From NCBI GenBank assembly GCA_023213395.1, contig CM041465.1, positions 35,161,741 through 35,225,740 of the forward strand: DNA of 64,000 nucleotides. The letters are read 5' to 3'. Source of the DNA: Cycas panzhihuaensis. Its lineage: Eukaryota; Cycadophyta. This document shows, in pieces, positions 46,669 through 58,140 of this stretch (its first letter is position 1; each line of letters starts with the position of its first letter). The notes beneath the pieces were generated by a model, which saw only the letters and a list, made by a program, of their open reading frames with translations, was not told where the DNA came from and ran no database searches. The translations under genes were made by a program, and so were the position numbers.

Positions 46669-47201
46669 AGATTAGAGAGGAGCTCTTCATGGTAAGAATC
46701 CAAGTGAAGCAAAGTATGGTTGATGCCATCTTTGATGGAGGAAGCCAAAAGAATTTAATCTCAGAAGCATTGGTAAAGAAACTGGGATTAAAAATGCATG
46801 CACATCCAAAACTATATCCTCTTGGATGTCTACAAAAAGATTTAGAGTTGTAGGTTACTTACTAATGTAAGTTTAAATTTGTAATATCTGAAAAGTTCAT
46901 CGATGAAGTTGAATATGAGGTAGTCCCTCTGGATGTTTGTCAAGTTATGTTTACCAGCCCATATCTCTATGATAGAGATGGAGTTCATCATAGAAGGCTG
47001 AGAAAGATTTGACTCATCAAGGATAGAAAATCATATATGATCAATGCATCAAACCCACAAAAGAAGATCTCTCTCATATCTTCCTAACAAGTGAAAAGAT
47101 TGATTAATACTTGTAGGAAGTTTATGTTGTTGATGATAAAGCCAAAGGTGGAAGAAAAAGAGCAAGCAGAGTCCTCAATACAAGCACTACATAGGAAGTA
47201 A
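46669..47201 (+). pseudogene. Ty3-H aspartic protease
   Basis: The 46569-46853 open stretch holds VKQSMVDAIFDGGSQKNLIS, a retropepsin active-site block with the catalytic Asp (D-GGS) intact, then LVKKLGLKMHAHPKLYPLG. Further on EVEYEVVPLDVCQVMFTSPYLYDRD matches the gypsy C-DVLP-LD----LLG-PW--D region near 46900-46980. It is in frame with gag and RT. Confidence 0.9.
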
Positions 47202-48155
47202 GTGCAGCAGATTGAAGGCCTAAGGAATAGGTACAATGATGTATTCCAAGAGCCAAAAGGGTTGCCCCCTAAAAGGGTAATTAAACATGAAATCCAGCTG
47301 GTTGCTAATTTACCTTTGCCAAATCTTAGTCTCCATCGAAACTTAGTTTTGGAGAATGAAGAGATTAAGAGGCAAATTCAAGAACTCTTAGAACAAGAAG
47401 TGATCAAGCCAAGTTGTTCTCCATATGGTTCACCTATTGTTTTGGTGCCAAAGAAAGATGAAGGATGGAGAATGTGCATTGACTACCGGGCTTTGAATAA
47501 GATCACCATAAAGAATCGACATCCTTAACCACATATAGATGACTTGTTGGACCAGTTGCAGTTGGTAAGATATTTCAGTAAATTGGACCTAAAATCAAGC
47601 TACCATCAGGTTTGAATCTGAGAGGAGAATACTTAGAAGACACCCTTCAAATTAAAGCAAGGGTTGTTTGAATGGTTGGTGATGCCATTTAGTCTGTGCA
47701 ACGCACCTGCCACCTTCATGAGATTAATGAATGAGGTATTAAGACCCTTCATTGATGACTTTATAATTGTTTATCTAGATGATATTCTAATTTTTAGTCA
47801 TATTTGGGAGGAGCACTTCCAACATGTTGAGCAAGTGCTCAAAGTTCTCCAAGAGCAGAAGTTGAAACTAAATCTGAAGAAGTGCAAGTTTGGAAAGCAA
47901 TCTCTCATCTTCTTAGGTTTCGTGGTTAGAGGAGGAGAATTGAAGATTGACCCAGCAAAGATTAAAGTCATTCTCAATTGGCCTATACCCAAGACAACCA
48001 CAGAGGTAAGAAGTTTCATTGGTGCATGTCAATATTTAAGAAAATTTATTTTTAGATTCTCTCAAATTGCAGCACCTCTTCATGCATTGACGAGAGGACG
48101 TGTAAAGTCTCATTGGGAGAATGAACAAGAAAAAGCTTTCAGGCTTTTGAAGTAG
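47202..48155 (+). pseudogene. Ty3-H reverse transcriptase
   Basis: [18 protein letters not shown] leads into [74 protein letters not shown] and the catalytic FIIVYLDDILIFS (YLDD near 47770-47783) are all clear. LKLNLKKCKFGKQSLIFLGF and FIGACQYLRKFIFRFSQIA follow. The YLDD Asp pair is intact. Five stops (for example after NRHP, and QV/I/T near 47600-47640) interrupt it; reading frame is unbroken. Confidence 0.97.
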
Positions 48156-48570
48156 AAAATTTGTGAGGCACCAGTGTTATCTTTACCCTCACTACAGAAA
48201 CCATTTGAATTGGAGACTGATGCTTTAGGCTATGCCATGGGAGCAGTATTGAAGCAAGAAGGAAAACTGATAGCATACCATTTAGAGACATTTAATGGAG
48301 CTGTCATAAACTACCCAGCTTATGATAAGGAGCTCTATGCATTGCACCAAGTAGTGAAGCATTGGAGACCATATTTTTTGGGAAAAAAAGTGGTCATCCA
48401 TACTGACCACAAGCCTTTGTAATTCTTGCAGACTTAATCCAAATTACAGCAGGCTAGGCACACGAAGTGGATGTCCTATTTGCAGCAGTTTCACATTGTG
48501 GTTAAGTACAAGAAAGGAACAACAAATAAAATTGCAGACTTACTGTCCAGACCTCCTCAACAATAAGGTA
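48156..48570 (+). pseudogene. Ty3-H RNase H
   Basis: APVLSLPSLQKPFELETDAL (first Asp), GYAMGAVLKQEGKLIAYHLE, INYPAYDKELYALHQVVKHW (Glu block YDKEL) and VVIHTDHKPL (third Asp) stand in the usual gypsy order, then LQQFHIVVKYKKGTTNKIAD and LLSRPP. The catalytic acids are kept. Stops follow HKPL and LQT. Confidence 0.95.
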
Positions 48571-49700
48571 TTTCCAGTTTATTGGTAGCTATGCAATTTC
48601 AACCTTTCTTCCATGATGAATATGTTGATTTATACTTGAAAGATGAGGGATTCAAGCCTATCTTTGAGCAACTACAGTAAGGAAAATTAGTTGTTGATTT
48701 CCAACTAAAAGATGGCCTTCTTTTCAAGCAAGACAAGTTTTGCATTCCAAAGCATGCAGACCGAATGAAGTGGATAAGAGAAGCTCACACCTCTCGAGTT
48801 GCAGGACACTTTGGAGTGGGAAAGACATTATTGAACTTACAATGATATATGTATTGGCCAAATATACAGCAAGATGTGACTACAGTAGTATGAGGGTGTA
48901 CATTATGTAGCACATCAAACCCAGCCAATAGGAAGTTTGGATTGTATATTCTACTTCATGTTCCATCATGACCATGGGAGAGTATCTCCATGGATTTCCT
49001 GTGAGGACTACCACGAATCAAAAATGGTATGGATTATTTATTTGTAGTTGTTGATCCGTTTAGTAAAATGGTGATGTTGATTCCCTATAAAAAGACACAT
49101 ACAAGAGAAGACATAGCTAGATTATTTTTCCAACATGTTTAGAAGCATTTTGGACTTCCCAACTCAATCATTTCTGATCGAGACAACAGATTTCTAAGTC
49201 ATTTTTGACAAACACTTTGGGAAATGATGGATACGAAGCTAAAGATGAGCACAGCTTTCATCCTCAAATAGACGGCCAGATTGAAGTTGTCAACAGGACA
49301 TTGGTACAACTGTTACAAGGATACAATTCCAAGCATCCTAAGACTTAGGATGAAAGTCTCCCATACTTGCAATTTACATTTAATAGAGCTATCCATAGCT
49401 CAACCCAGAAATCACCATTTGAGGTATGTTTGGGATTTCTACCTGCAAGTCCTTTCGATCTAGAATTTTCTGCTCAACTTTTTATAGGAAATGGAAAGGA
49501 GGAAGAAGGAGATGAAAAGGCACAAAGATTCTTGGAAAGAATTAGAAAAATCCATTAATAGGTTGAAGAGCAGCTTCAAAATTCTTAATAGAGATATAAA
49601 TAGCAACATGATGCACATAGAACTAAACATTCCTTTAAGGAATGAGATAGAGTTTAGTTGCACCTCAGTAAGAAATGATTGCAAGGTGAAGGCAAAAAGT
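48571..49700 (+). pseudogene. Ty3-H integrase
   Basis: The HHCC zinc region has HTSRVAGHFGVGKTL and GCTLC (48780-48910). The core has SISMDFL (Asp), IISDRDNRFLSHF (Asp, 49171-49200) and HPQIDGQIEVVNRTL (Glu near 49285), so the DDE codons are readable. A one-base deletion at about 49257 shifts the frame; up to there the frame is the same as at the gag ATG. FNRAIHSSTQKSPFEVCLGF follows, the usual gypsy YN---HSSTG-SPFE--YG block. Confidence 0.94.
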
Positions 49701-50088
49701 TAAAGCCTATACATTATGATCCTTTTATGATCTTGAAGAAAATTTGGAAAAACGCTTTCTAGCTTGAACTTCTAGAATTTATGAAGATGTATTCCGTAGT
49801 GAATGTTGAGAATCTGAAGATGTTCAAGCCATCCATGTTGGATGAAGATGAAGATGGAGTTCCACTCTTACCAAATCTAGAGGAGTTGCGAATAGAGAAA
49901 GAGGAACTAATACAAAATGATTACATTCTTCAAAGGAAGTAGACCAAGACTTGAAGAGGCATAATCGAGTCCTTCAGAATTAAAGAAAAAGGACAAGTAC
50001 CTAGCAAGGAAAAATGATACAATAAGAAGATAGGGAAAATAAAATTCCCTCATCTACAACTATAAAGTTCATGAGGCCATGAACTCCT
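49701..50088 (+). pseudogene. Ty3-H integrase C-terminal tail
   Basis: KPIHYDPFMILKKIWKNAF, MYSVVNVENLKMFKPSML and an acidic DEDEDGVPLLPNLEEL then KGQVPSK. It resembles the integrase C-terminus of plant gypsy elements (GP--I---I---AY-L-LP, then HPVFHVS-LK). A chromodomain is not evident. Ends before a purine-rich stretch. Confidence 0.75.
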
Positions 50089-50103
50089 AAAAAATAGGAG
50101 TTC

Positions 50104-51166
50104 TGATCTGTTTTTTAGAACTTTAAAAGGTGCAACTACAACTGCAACTAAGTGATCGACTGGTCTACAAGTGCAATGAACTGAAACCACAAAATTTGCA
50201 GGCACAACCCTGCTGACTGCAGATGTAACCCTGCTGATTGAGATGCAACCCTACTGACTGAGGTGCAACCCTGATGACTACAGATGCAACCCTACTAATT
50301 GAGTCACAACCCTACTGACTACAAGTGTAACTCTGTGGACTGCAGAAAATGAAAAATGAGAAATTTAAAAAAGACAACATTTTTTGCGGGGGAAACGAAG
50401 TCTGTTTTACACAGAATTTTAGGAGAATCTTCTTGTACATGTCCTCTACATGATTAAAGAGGAAAACCTCTTAATTACATAAATTTAAGTGGGGTTTTCA
50501 CTAACTTTTTAGAATCTATTAAAGAACGGAAAAATGGAAAACCCATTGCAGAAGAAACATGTATTATAGGGTTTATTAATAATGATATCGGGGGACAAAA
50601 ATTAAAAGAGAGGAAGAAGAGAGGATTCCAGTAACCATAGACATAGTACATGGAGCAAGATTTGAGGAAAGTTGTCTAAAATTACTTTCTAAAAAGAGAG
50701 AACAACTCCAAAAATGGGAATTCTGCGTAGGAGAGAAAATGAAACAGAAGTACATAAGGAGAGACAGAGTAGCACCCAAATCCATTCGTGGGGATAGAGA
50801 AGGAGCCCATGAAAGTGAAGTTGCAGTTGAGGGAGGAATATAGCAGCCGCAGCAGTCCAAGAAAGAGATGCCAGTGGAATTCTTCACCAAGAAAAGAGAT
50901 TTTTTGGTTATCGGCAACCAAAACTCTATGCATACTTCAGTGTCAGTGGTTCCAAAGAATATGCAGCAGCCTGAAAAGTGCCCAACATTAAGTTCTACTC
51001 TCCCAATTTGCTGTAGCAGTCCTTTACATTGTCAATAGAGCACAAACAAAAAGAATTTTATAAGAGAATTCAAAATATCTTCAAATTAATGTAATATTAT
51101 TGTAAATTCATTATGGATTTGTTTTGATTGGATTAAGTCTTTACTTTTCCATTCAAATTTAGATCA
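50104..51166 (+). repeat. 3' LTR of Ty3-H
   Basis: TGATCTGTTTTTTAGAAC to TTAGATCA, then TSD TTTTC. The minisatellite has seven units here (50201-50345) against eight in the 5' LTR. Confidence 0.95.
50201..50345 (+). repeat. Minisatellite of 7 units in 3' LTR
   Basis: Same 20-21-base unit as 44391-44555, one unit fewer. Confidence 0.93.
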
Positions 51167-51171
51167 TTTTC

Positions 51172-52090
51172 TAACTAGGAAAGATGAGGCATTTGGTGTC
51201 TTTCAAGCTTTTAAAGCTCGTACTAAAAAGGAGTCAAGTTATTAAATTAAGTATCTCCAAACAGATAATGGTGGAGAATATACCTCTACTGAGTTTGAAA
51301 CCCACCTACGAGACAATGATATCAAGCATCACATTGCAATAGTAGGCACCCCCCAATAGAATGGAGTTGTTGAGCACATGAACAAGTCTATTATGAATAT
51401 GGATTGAGCTATGTTGGTTTATAAAAATATACTTGATTACCTATAGGCAGAAGTAATTTGAATAGTTATTTACTGCATGAATGCTATTATCCCATCTAAA
51501 GGAGGAACTTCTCCTAACAAAAAGTAGACTGGATAGGCCCCCACTGCCTACCGCTTTAGAATATTTGGCTCAACATACTATGCCTACATACTGAATGGAG
51601 ATAAAAATAAAGTCTAGCCCAAGGCACTTAAAGGCATCTTTGTTAAATACCTTATGGATAAGAAAAGGTATAAGTCTTCATACCTTCACAACAGAAGATT
51701 ATTGTTACTAAAGATGTGGTGTTTACGAAAATAGAGGATTAATTATTACGATTGGACTCTAAAATACCATATCACATTACTATGATGCTACTCAAAATGA
51801 TATACATATTTTAAAATTTGGTGGGGGGAGACACTCAAAAATTACTCAAACTATTGGAATCCAATAATAGATCCATCAAGGATAGTAGCTGTGACTTTGA
51901 ACCAATGAGTGCACATCATGCATCACCATTTAAGAATAACAGAGTTGACAAAGGCAAAGCAGTGGAAGATGGACCATGCTCCCTAGATACATAAATATCC
52001 TTCTCAACAAATATGTAAAATGATCCTCTTTAGGATCAAAATTAAGACCATGTAGTTGGAGAAATAAAGGCCTCATTCCTAACTTGAGTT
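51172..52090 (+). pseudogene. Ty1-F integrase, remainder and linker
   Basis: Continues from 44293: LTRKDEAFGVFQAFKA, YLQTDNGGEYTSTEF (second Asp intact) and GTPQ, a stop, NGVVEHMNKSIMNM (Glu intact in VVEHMN), then RIFGSTYYAYILNGDKNKV and KGIFVKYLMDKKRYK. The catalytic Asp pair and Glu are kept across the two halves. From about 51700 the text is the variable linker. Confidence 0.93.
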
Positions 52091-52980
52091 TCTTGTGAAG
52101 CCCACTAGCTGAATAAGGATATACGACCTGATGAGGTGGGCAAATTTGGCACTCGAAGTGTGTATAGAGCTAAGATGCAGGAATCACTTTTCATTGAGTT
52201 AGAATCGACAAAACTACATCTTACTCTCAATGAAGAACCCCTCTTATACCAAGAAGCTATAAAACACATAGCTTGGAGGAATTCCATGAATGAAGAGTAT
52301 CAATCTCTCATAAAAAATGGTACATCAAAGTGTATCGACCTACCACTTAAAATAAAGATAATTTGAAATAAATGAGTGTACAAAAATAAATACAGATCTA
52401 ATGTCACCCTTGAAAAACATAAGGCAAAGTTGGTAACGAAGGAAGGAAAGGCATTGACTATGCTGAAATCTTTGCACCTACAACCAAATAGCCCATAATC
52501 AGAACTCTTATAGCCTTGGCAGCTCAATAGGGCTAGAAGATTCACTAGCTCAATGTAAAAACTATATTTCTCAATAGTAATCTTGAAGAAGAAATCCACA
52601 TGGATCAGCCTAAAGGATTTAAGATTGTTAGTCAAAATCATAAGGTGTGGAGGCTCAAAAAGTCCTTGTACGACTTTAAACAAGCCCCTTATACTTGGTT
52701 GACCAAGTTGTCAAAAAGAATGAGGCAACTTAGACATGAGGTTTGTAACTACTAGTATATTGATATAACATTATTTATCAAACGCCAAAAAGATAAAGTC
52801 ACTTATCTCTTAATCTTTGTAGATGATATGCTTGTAATAAGGAATAGAGTACAGGCAATTAGCTAGCTAAAGGAGGACTTATCTAAAATGTTTAAATTAG
52901 TTGACCTTAGGTTGATGAAATACTACTTAGGGATTGAAGTTACTCAAAAATATGGTAAAATCTTTCTTTCTCCAGAAAAG
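52091..52980 (+). pseudogene. Ty1-F reverse transcriptase
   Basis: RSVYRAKMQESLFIELESTK precedes RT. AWRNSMNEEYQSLIKNGT, YAEIFAPTTK-like text near 52460, TIFLNSNLEEEIHMDQPKGF near 52570 and LKKSLYDFKQAP follow. The catalytic LIFVDDMLVIRN (FVDD near 52818-52829) is intact. LVDLRLMKYYLGIEVTQKYG comes next (52888-53202). Several stops. Matches Ty1-E RT block for block. Confidence 0.93.
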
Positions 52981-53720
52981 TACATCAATGATCTCTTAAC
53001 AAAGTTTCAGTTAGAAGATGCTCGACCTATGGCCACTCTAATAGAACCCAATGTTATATTGATAGCTAATAGCAATGATCGAGAGATAGACGTAACACTT
53101 TACAGGCAACTTATAGATAGTCTCATCTATACTACTAATACAAGACCTGATATTGCACACTTTGTTGACATTCTTGCTCGTTACATGATAAATCCTAAGT
53201 AGAATCATTGGAAGGCAATAATGTGAGTGTTGAGGTATCTTAAGATGACAAACAAATATAGTCTATTATATGAACCCAATTCAAAGTTTAAACTACATAC
53301 ATACATAAACTCAGATATTGTTGAAGATAAAGATATAGGTAGATCCATGTTCAGATATATAACATTTCTTAGAACAACACCAATATCATAGAGATCTAAA
53401 TGATAGAAGATAGTTGTTGATTCAACTATTGAAGTTGAATATATTATTGCTTCTGAGACCAGTAAGGAGGTGATATGGCTTAAAAAATTAGAAACATTGA
53501 AGATCACCCGAACAAGTCCTACCAGCCTTCATATGGATAATCAACCAGCAACCCATGTGGAAAAAAATGATGTATTTCATGATTATACTAAACACACAAA
53601 TATGAAAGTCCATAGGATTCAAAAACTAGTTTATGATGACATAATTCAATTGGAATACTAACCCATAATAGATTAAATGGTTGATATCTTCACTAAACCA
53701 CTACAAAGGGTGAAGTTTGG
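52981..53720 (+). pseudogene. Ty1-F RNase H
   Basis: YRQLIDSLIYTTNTRPDIAH, YINSDIVEDKDIGRSMFRYI (first Asp now in NSD), VDSTIEVEYIIASETSKEV (Glu kept), IWLKKLETLKITRTS, HMDNQPATHV and YTKHTNMKVHRI. The C-terminal MVDIFTKPLQRVKF is readable near 53680-53720. Confidence 0.92.
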
Positions 53721-54224
53721 ATAGTTCTATAAGTAGCTCAGCCTTCGGGCCTCCATCTTTGATTGATTAGAGGAGATGATAATAGGATTAACATACTCTA
53801 TCCCATTCATGAAAACCCCATGTAGGTGTGAAAGGATAGGAGTAAGTCTTTGATCTATCATATTTGTGAAAACCCCTTATAGGTATAAAAGGATAAGAGT
53901 TGTACTAGTTTTGAAAAATCAGGACCTGTGAAAACCTGAAAGGGCATGGGTGATGACTAAACGGTATATGGAGACTGAGTAGATCAAGATACACATTTAA
54001 GTTGCTTGGCTATCAGGCTACATCAAGAGCCACCTTAGTCATTTTAATTTATAAAAGGGGCTATAGATCTTAGAAAGTCTGTGGGTTTTTATTCCCCATG
54101 AGGGTTTTCCTTCATTTTCCATGAGGGTTTTCCTATAAAAATATCATTTAGAATTTTAATGTAATAATAAGACTTAAGTGAAGACCTCATAGAATGAATG
54201 TTATCATAATGACCTTTTACCATT
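53721..54224 (+). other. Ty1-F 3' noncoding region
   Basis: Homologous to Ty1-E 32241-32640. Holds near-repeats GTGAAAACCCCTTATAGGT and ATGAAAACCCCATGTAGGT (about 53808 and 53868), and two copies of CCATGAGGGTTTTCC near 54097-54133. Confidence 0.75.
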
Positions 54225-54239
54225 AGGAGGGGGATTAAT
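54225..54239 (+). other. Polypurine tract of Ty1-F
   Basis: TAGGAGGGGGATTAA directly before the 3' LTR. Confidence 0.85.
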
Positions 54240-54540
54240 GAATGTGAATGTATCAAGGTTATTAGATTAATTAGATAAAGGTGACTTTAAGTAAATTGAG
54301 TCACATAGTTAAATGTAATGTTATTTATATTTAAGTATAATTTTAAGATCATGTCATTAGGTAGGAAACTCTTTTAGAAACCCTAATGTACATCCTCTAA
54401 TATATAAGACTAAATATGAAGGGGAGAGTCATCATTATCACCTCTCATTTTTGTTCTCAATCTTGTTCTCTCTATTTTGCTCTTCTTGTAAGCCATTGCT
54501 TTAGTGTATTGGATTGTGGCACTAGATCCTTCACCCAATA
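54240..54540 (+). repeat. 3' LTR of Ty1-F
   Basis: TGAATGTGAATGTATC to TTCACCCAATA; matches 39854-40155. Confidence 0.94.
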
Positions 54541-54543
54541 TTT

Positions 54544-54729
54544 TGTTAGGATATTAATGCAGATTGGAGAAGAACTTGTATCTTTATTGTAAGAGATGAG
54601 TTCTATATATACAAAATAAGATTGTAACCACTATATCTCTAGATGACATGTGGCATATATGTCTATGTTACATGAATTGGTGTTTTATATGACTCTTAAT
54701 CTTCCTAGATAAAATATCATATTCTAATA
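54544..54729 (-). repeat. 3' LTR of Ty1-G
   Basis: Plus-strand TGTTAGGATATTAATG to ATTCTAATA; minus-strand purine tract AAGAGAAGA lies upstream of it (54730-54740). Confidence 0.9.
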
Positions 54730-54779
54730 TCTTCTCTTAATGTTTTATCTTTTCAATCCTATTTTGTCTCTAAGAGCTT

Positions 54780-55289
54780 GAAATTTATCATTGCTAAGTG
54801 GCTTTATTAAGATATTTACAATCTACTTATTCATCGGGTAGTATATTAGGTCAATGTCTTGGTTTTAGACCTTTTCTTGTATGAAGTAATGATGCACTTC
54901 AATGTGCTTTGTTCGAACATAAAGTACTAGACTTCCAGCTAGCTTGATGGAACTCTAATTCTCACAAAATAGTGTTGTTGACTCATTTTTATACTAGTCT
55001 AAATCTATTAGAAGTTATCTTAGCCAAACTATTTCACATGATGCACTAATAGCATATTTATATTTAGCTTCTATGGATGAGAAAATAACTATAGGTTGTC
55101 TTTTACTGCACCAGGAAATTATTGCTGAACTAAGAAAAAATAATATCTACTTATTAATTTTCTTTTTTCTCTATCTCCTGCCTAATCTAAATCATAATAT
55201 CCAATTAATTTATTTGATTTCAATCTAAGATAAGTGAGTTTTAGATTAGTTGTTCTTTTTAGATATCTAAGTATTCTTTTTGTAGCTTT
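54780..55289 (-). pseudogene. Ty1-G RNase H
   Basis: Minus strand: FVWSKKEVIVFSSIEAKYKY-like text (near 55060-55120), CENYSSIKLAGSLV, RTKHIEVHHYFIQEKV near 54880 and ILIKPLSNDKF near 54790, the usual DIFTKPL end. The CDNQS Asp has become Glu-Asn. Many changes of Trp and Gln to stops. Confidence 0.85.
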
Positions 55290-56260
55290 CTAATGTTTCA
55301 CCTTTAGATCTTGCATATACCTAGAAACTAAACTTATTGAATATGATATATCATGTCTAGTTGTTATTAGGTATATTAGGCTACCAATTAGTTGCCTATA
55401 CAAAGTTCCATTAGCTCCAGCTTCCCCTTCATCTGGAGTGAGATCATAATTGATTTCTATTGGTATTATATAATTGTTGCTCTCTTCCATTTTAAATTTT
55501 ATTAGTAGATTTTTGATATATCTTCTTTGAGATAAGGAGATTGATTCTTATTTTTTATCAACCTCTATTTCTATATAGTAGTTTAGGAGTTCCAAATCTA
55601 TCATCTCAAAACCTTTTTCTAACTAAGTTCTTATATTAGCGATAGACTCTACATCGCTACTTGTAAGTATCATATCATCCACATATACTAAAATGATAGT
55701 GATTAACCGTTGTCTTCTCTTTACATATAAACTAGAGTTGGAGCTACATCTGTGAAAGTCATTCTAGGTAAGGTACTTATCTAACTTGTCATACTAGGCT
55801 CTTAGAGATTATTTTAACTTATATAGTACCTTTTTCAGTCTACAAATAAGATTTTCTTACCTATTTGGCATATACCCTTCTGATTACTTCATGTAAGCTT
55901 CTTCTTCGAGTTCACCATTTAGAAAGATGCATTTCATATCTAACTGATAAACTTTCTAGTTATGTTGAGCTGTTAATGTAATTATTATTCTCATAGTGTC
56001 TAATTTAGCTCATGGTGAAAATTTTCTTCATAGCCTATTCCAGTTGTCTATGTATAGCCTTTGGCTACTAGCCTTGCCTTATACTTATTTATTTTACCAT
56101 CAACATTCTCTTTATCTTGTATACCCATTTGTAATTGACTACTAGCTTACCATCAAGTAATTCTACCACTTCCCATGTCTAAGTTTTAGAGATCGATTAC
56201 ATCTTTGCATCCATTGTAGCTTGCCAATCTTTATGTCTTTTTTATTCTTCAAATGATTGT
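55290..56260 (-). pseudogene. Ty1-G reverse transcriptase
   Basis: The 55290-55490 stretch reads LYRQLIGSLIYLITTRHDIS and VSRYMQDLKVKH, the RT-RNase H connection. Upstream the catalytic VYVDDMI has an intact YVDD at 55674-55685. NGELEEEAYMK and FKVYQLDMKCIFLN-like text lies near 55890-55950. The N-terminus is near 56200 (WQATMDAKM). Several stops. Confidence 0.9.
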
Positions 56261-57329
56261 GGCTCTATGTTAGTGCACAAGGCTTGATGCTTTTGACTTT
56301 TTACTCTATGAGTATATATATCTCCTTTGCCTTCTTCGATGGTCTTGAGGTACCATTTTGGTACTCTTTTCTCCTTCTTTCTTTCTTCTTTAGTGATAAA
56401 GATTTTAGGAGATGTCTCTTCTTTTTCAGTAGGTGGACTTTCATGAGACTATGAATCCCTCTCTAACTTATTTATTTCTATATCTTTAGATGTAACCCTA
56501 GAGACTTCTTCTGTAGGAGGATCTTCTTGAGAAATTCTCTTGGGTGTTTCTTCAAGTAGTTGCTAAATTGAAGCATTTTTCATAAGATCATCTTCATTAA
56601 AGACCACATCTCTACTTATATAAATCTTATTTATTCTAGGATCTATATATTTATAGGCCTTAAAATTCTTGCTATAGCTAATCATTATACATTCTATACT
56701 TTTTGAGTCAAGTTTAGATATTTCTTATCTGGGACATGAACATATACTTGACTTCTGAAAACTTTCAAATTACTTAGATCTAGTTTGATGTCTATCTAGT
56801 CTTCTTTAGGAGTAATTTAATCTAAGGCCTTTGTAGGACTCTAGTTTGTGAGATAGCTAGCTATGTAGGCTACCTTTACCTAGTATGATTTTGAGACCTT
56901 CCTTTCTTTAATCATGCTGCAAGTCATTTCTATAATCATCCTATTTTTGCATTATGCAACTCCATTAGATTGAGGTGTACAAGGAGTTATAATATGTCTG
57001 TGTATTCCATGATACTTGTAGTAATTCAAAAAGTCTTTCAAGTTATATTCTACTCTACTATATAACCCGATACACTTTATTTTAAGTCTAGATTCCAACT
57101 CAACTTCAGCCTTAAATTCTTAAAAGTTTTTGAAAACCTCATATTCACTATAGAGAAAGTAAATCCAAGTTTTCCTAAAGAAACAAGCAATGAATATGAA
57201 GAAGTATTTAGCACTATTTATTGAATAAGAAGTAAGAGGACCACACAAGTCCATATGTATTAGTTCTAACCTATTGTTAGCTCGTCATTCATTCGTCTTA
57301 AAAGGAAAATGATGTTGTTTACCAAGAAA
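56261..57329 (-). pseudogene. Ty1-G integrase and linker
   Basis: Minus strand near 57250: LELIHMDLCGPLTSYSINSA, then YFFIFIACFFRKTWIYF, where the first Asp (FIDDFSR) is now Ala. CIGLYSRVEYNLKDF shows the second Asp as Tyr. ITPCTPQSNGVA, a stop, CKNRMI follows near 56960-57000 and has lost the Glu. All three catalytic codons are therefore lost, unlike Ty1-E and Ty1-F. The variable linker fills 56261-56600. Confidence 0.87.
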
Positions 57330-57640
57330 ATAAATTTTGCAAATAAAGTGCTGAAATGAGATATTAGGAAGACCATCAACCATTTTTTATTTTTGTAGTT
57401 GAGTTAACCTATCAAAGGAGATATGCCCATACTTCAAATTCCATAGTTTATTATTATTAGTATTAATTGCAATACATATTTTTACATCTTTATTAGCTAT
57501 TACAAGATTAGAAAGTAACCTATACAGGTCATTACTTTCTATTCCTTTAGCAATTACAACACTATTTTCCTTCATTTCCAATATGTAATAGCATCCTTCT
57601 TCATCAAAAATTATCCTCATCTTTTTCTTTTCTAATTAGG
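57330..57640 (-). pseudogene. Ty1-G GAG-pre-integrase
   Basis: The 57387-57620 stretch (77 codons) reads MRIIFDEEGCYYILEMKENS, then LYRLLSNLVIANK and LWNLKYGHISFDRLTQLQK, the copia LWH-R-GHL-F--L--L motif with the first His now Asn and the second kept. Confidence 0.92.
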
Positions 57641-58140
57641 AGATAGAAAGCGGTTCCTTTTTTAACCCAGCTATAAAAAGCACATTACTGATTTTTTGTA
57701 CAACACCTTTTACTTTGACTATTATGGTTCAAACTCCTTTGATGTTTAAAGGGTACTTAACCCCTAACTTAATATATTTATTAGAAGAATAGGGTTTTAG
57801 GAGTTTAAACTAATCCTCACATCTTGTCATATACCTTAATGCTTCATAGTCAATGTACCACAGCTCTTAATCCTTGAGACTAGCCGTGAGAGCAACAATG
57901 GATGTAGTTTCTTCTTCATCTTCTTCATCTTGCTCTTTGCTATAAGTTCCTATAGGGAATTTCCCTCTCTAGATTTTATCTCTTCTTTGTGAGCATTGAT
58001 AGGGATAATACCTAGATTGGCCATAGTTATAACAAACATCAAAAGCCATATAACTACTTGAAAAGTACCCTAATTTTCCATAATTGAAGCATACCCTTAC
58101 TTCTCTAGGTAAAACATCGTGTCCTCATCCTCCACTCTCT
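57641..58140 (-). pseudogene. Ty1-G protease and zinc knuckle
   Basis: Minus strand: LWYIDYEALRYMTRCEDWFK near 57790-57850 stands for WLIDSGASNHMTG--E-F (DSG now DYE), then ISNVLFIAGLKKG for NVLYVPGLKKNLLSV. The knuckle near 58000-58060 reads CYNYGQSRYYPYQC for CYNCGK-GHYA-EC, with Cys and His changed to Tyr. An acidic SKEQDEEDEEETTS stretch separates them. Confidence 0.85.

Larger units (their letters stand above)
44294..51166 (+). mobile_element. Ty3-H: complete gypsy element with long LTRs
   Basis: LTRs 44294-45365 (1072 bp) and 50104-51166 (1063 bp). Exact 5-bp duplication TTTTC (44289-44293 and 51167-51171). Inside: PBS, gag, protease, RT, RNase H, integrase, a C-terminal tail and a purine-rich tract, the Ty3/gypsy order. 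By eye the two LTRs differ by roughly 10-15% in the parts I compared, so it is not recent. It lies in the integrase of Ty1-F. Confidence 0.96.
39854..54540 (+). mobile_element. Ty1-F: copia element carrying Ty3-H
   Basis: LTRs 39854-40155 (302 bp) and 54240-54540 (301 bp) are direct repeats. The order PBS, leader, gag, protease, pre-integrase, integrase, RT, RNase H, 3' noncoding, polypurine tract matches Ty1-E, and the proteins are clearly the same family (for example YIPNLKQNLL and FTLLNVLYIP). Ty3-H splits the integrase. The left flank is TATGA; right of 54540 only TTT remains before Ty1-G, so no target duplication can be shown. Confidence 0.95.

Noticed and set aside
50576-50917. 113-codon minus-strand frame as a gene
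   Set aside because: It lies in the Ty3-H 3' LTR, and the same LTR part is open in several frames.
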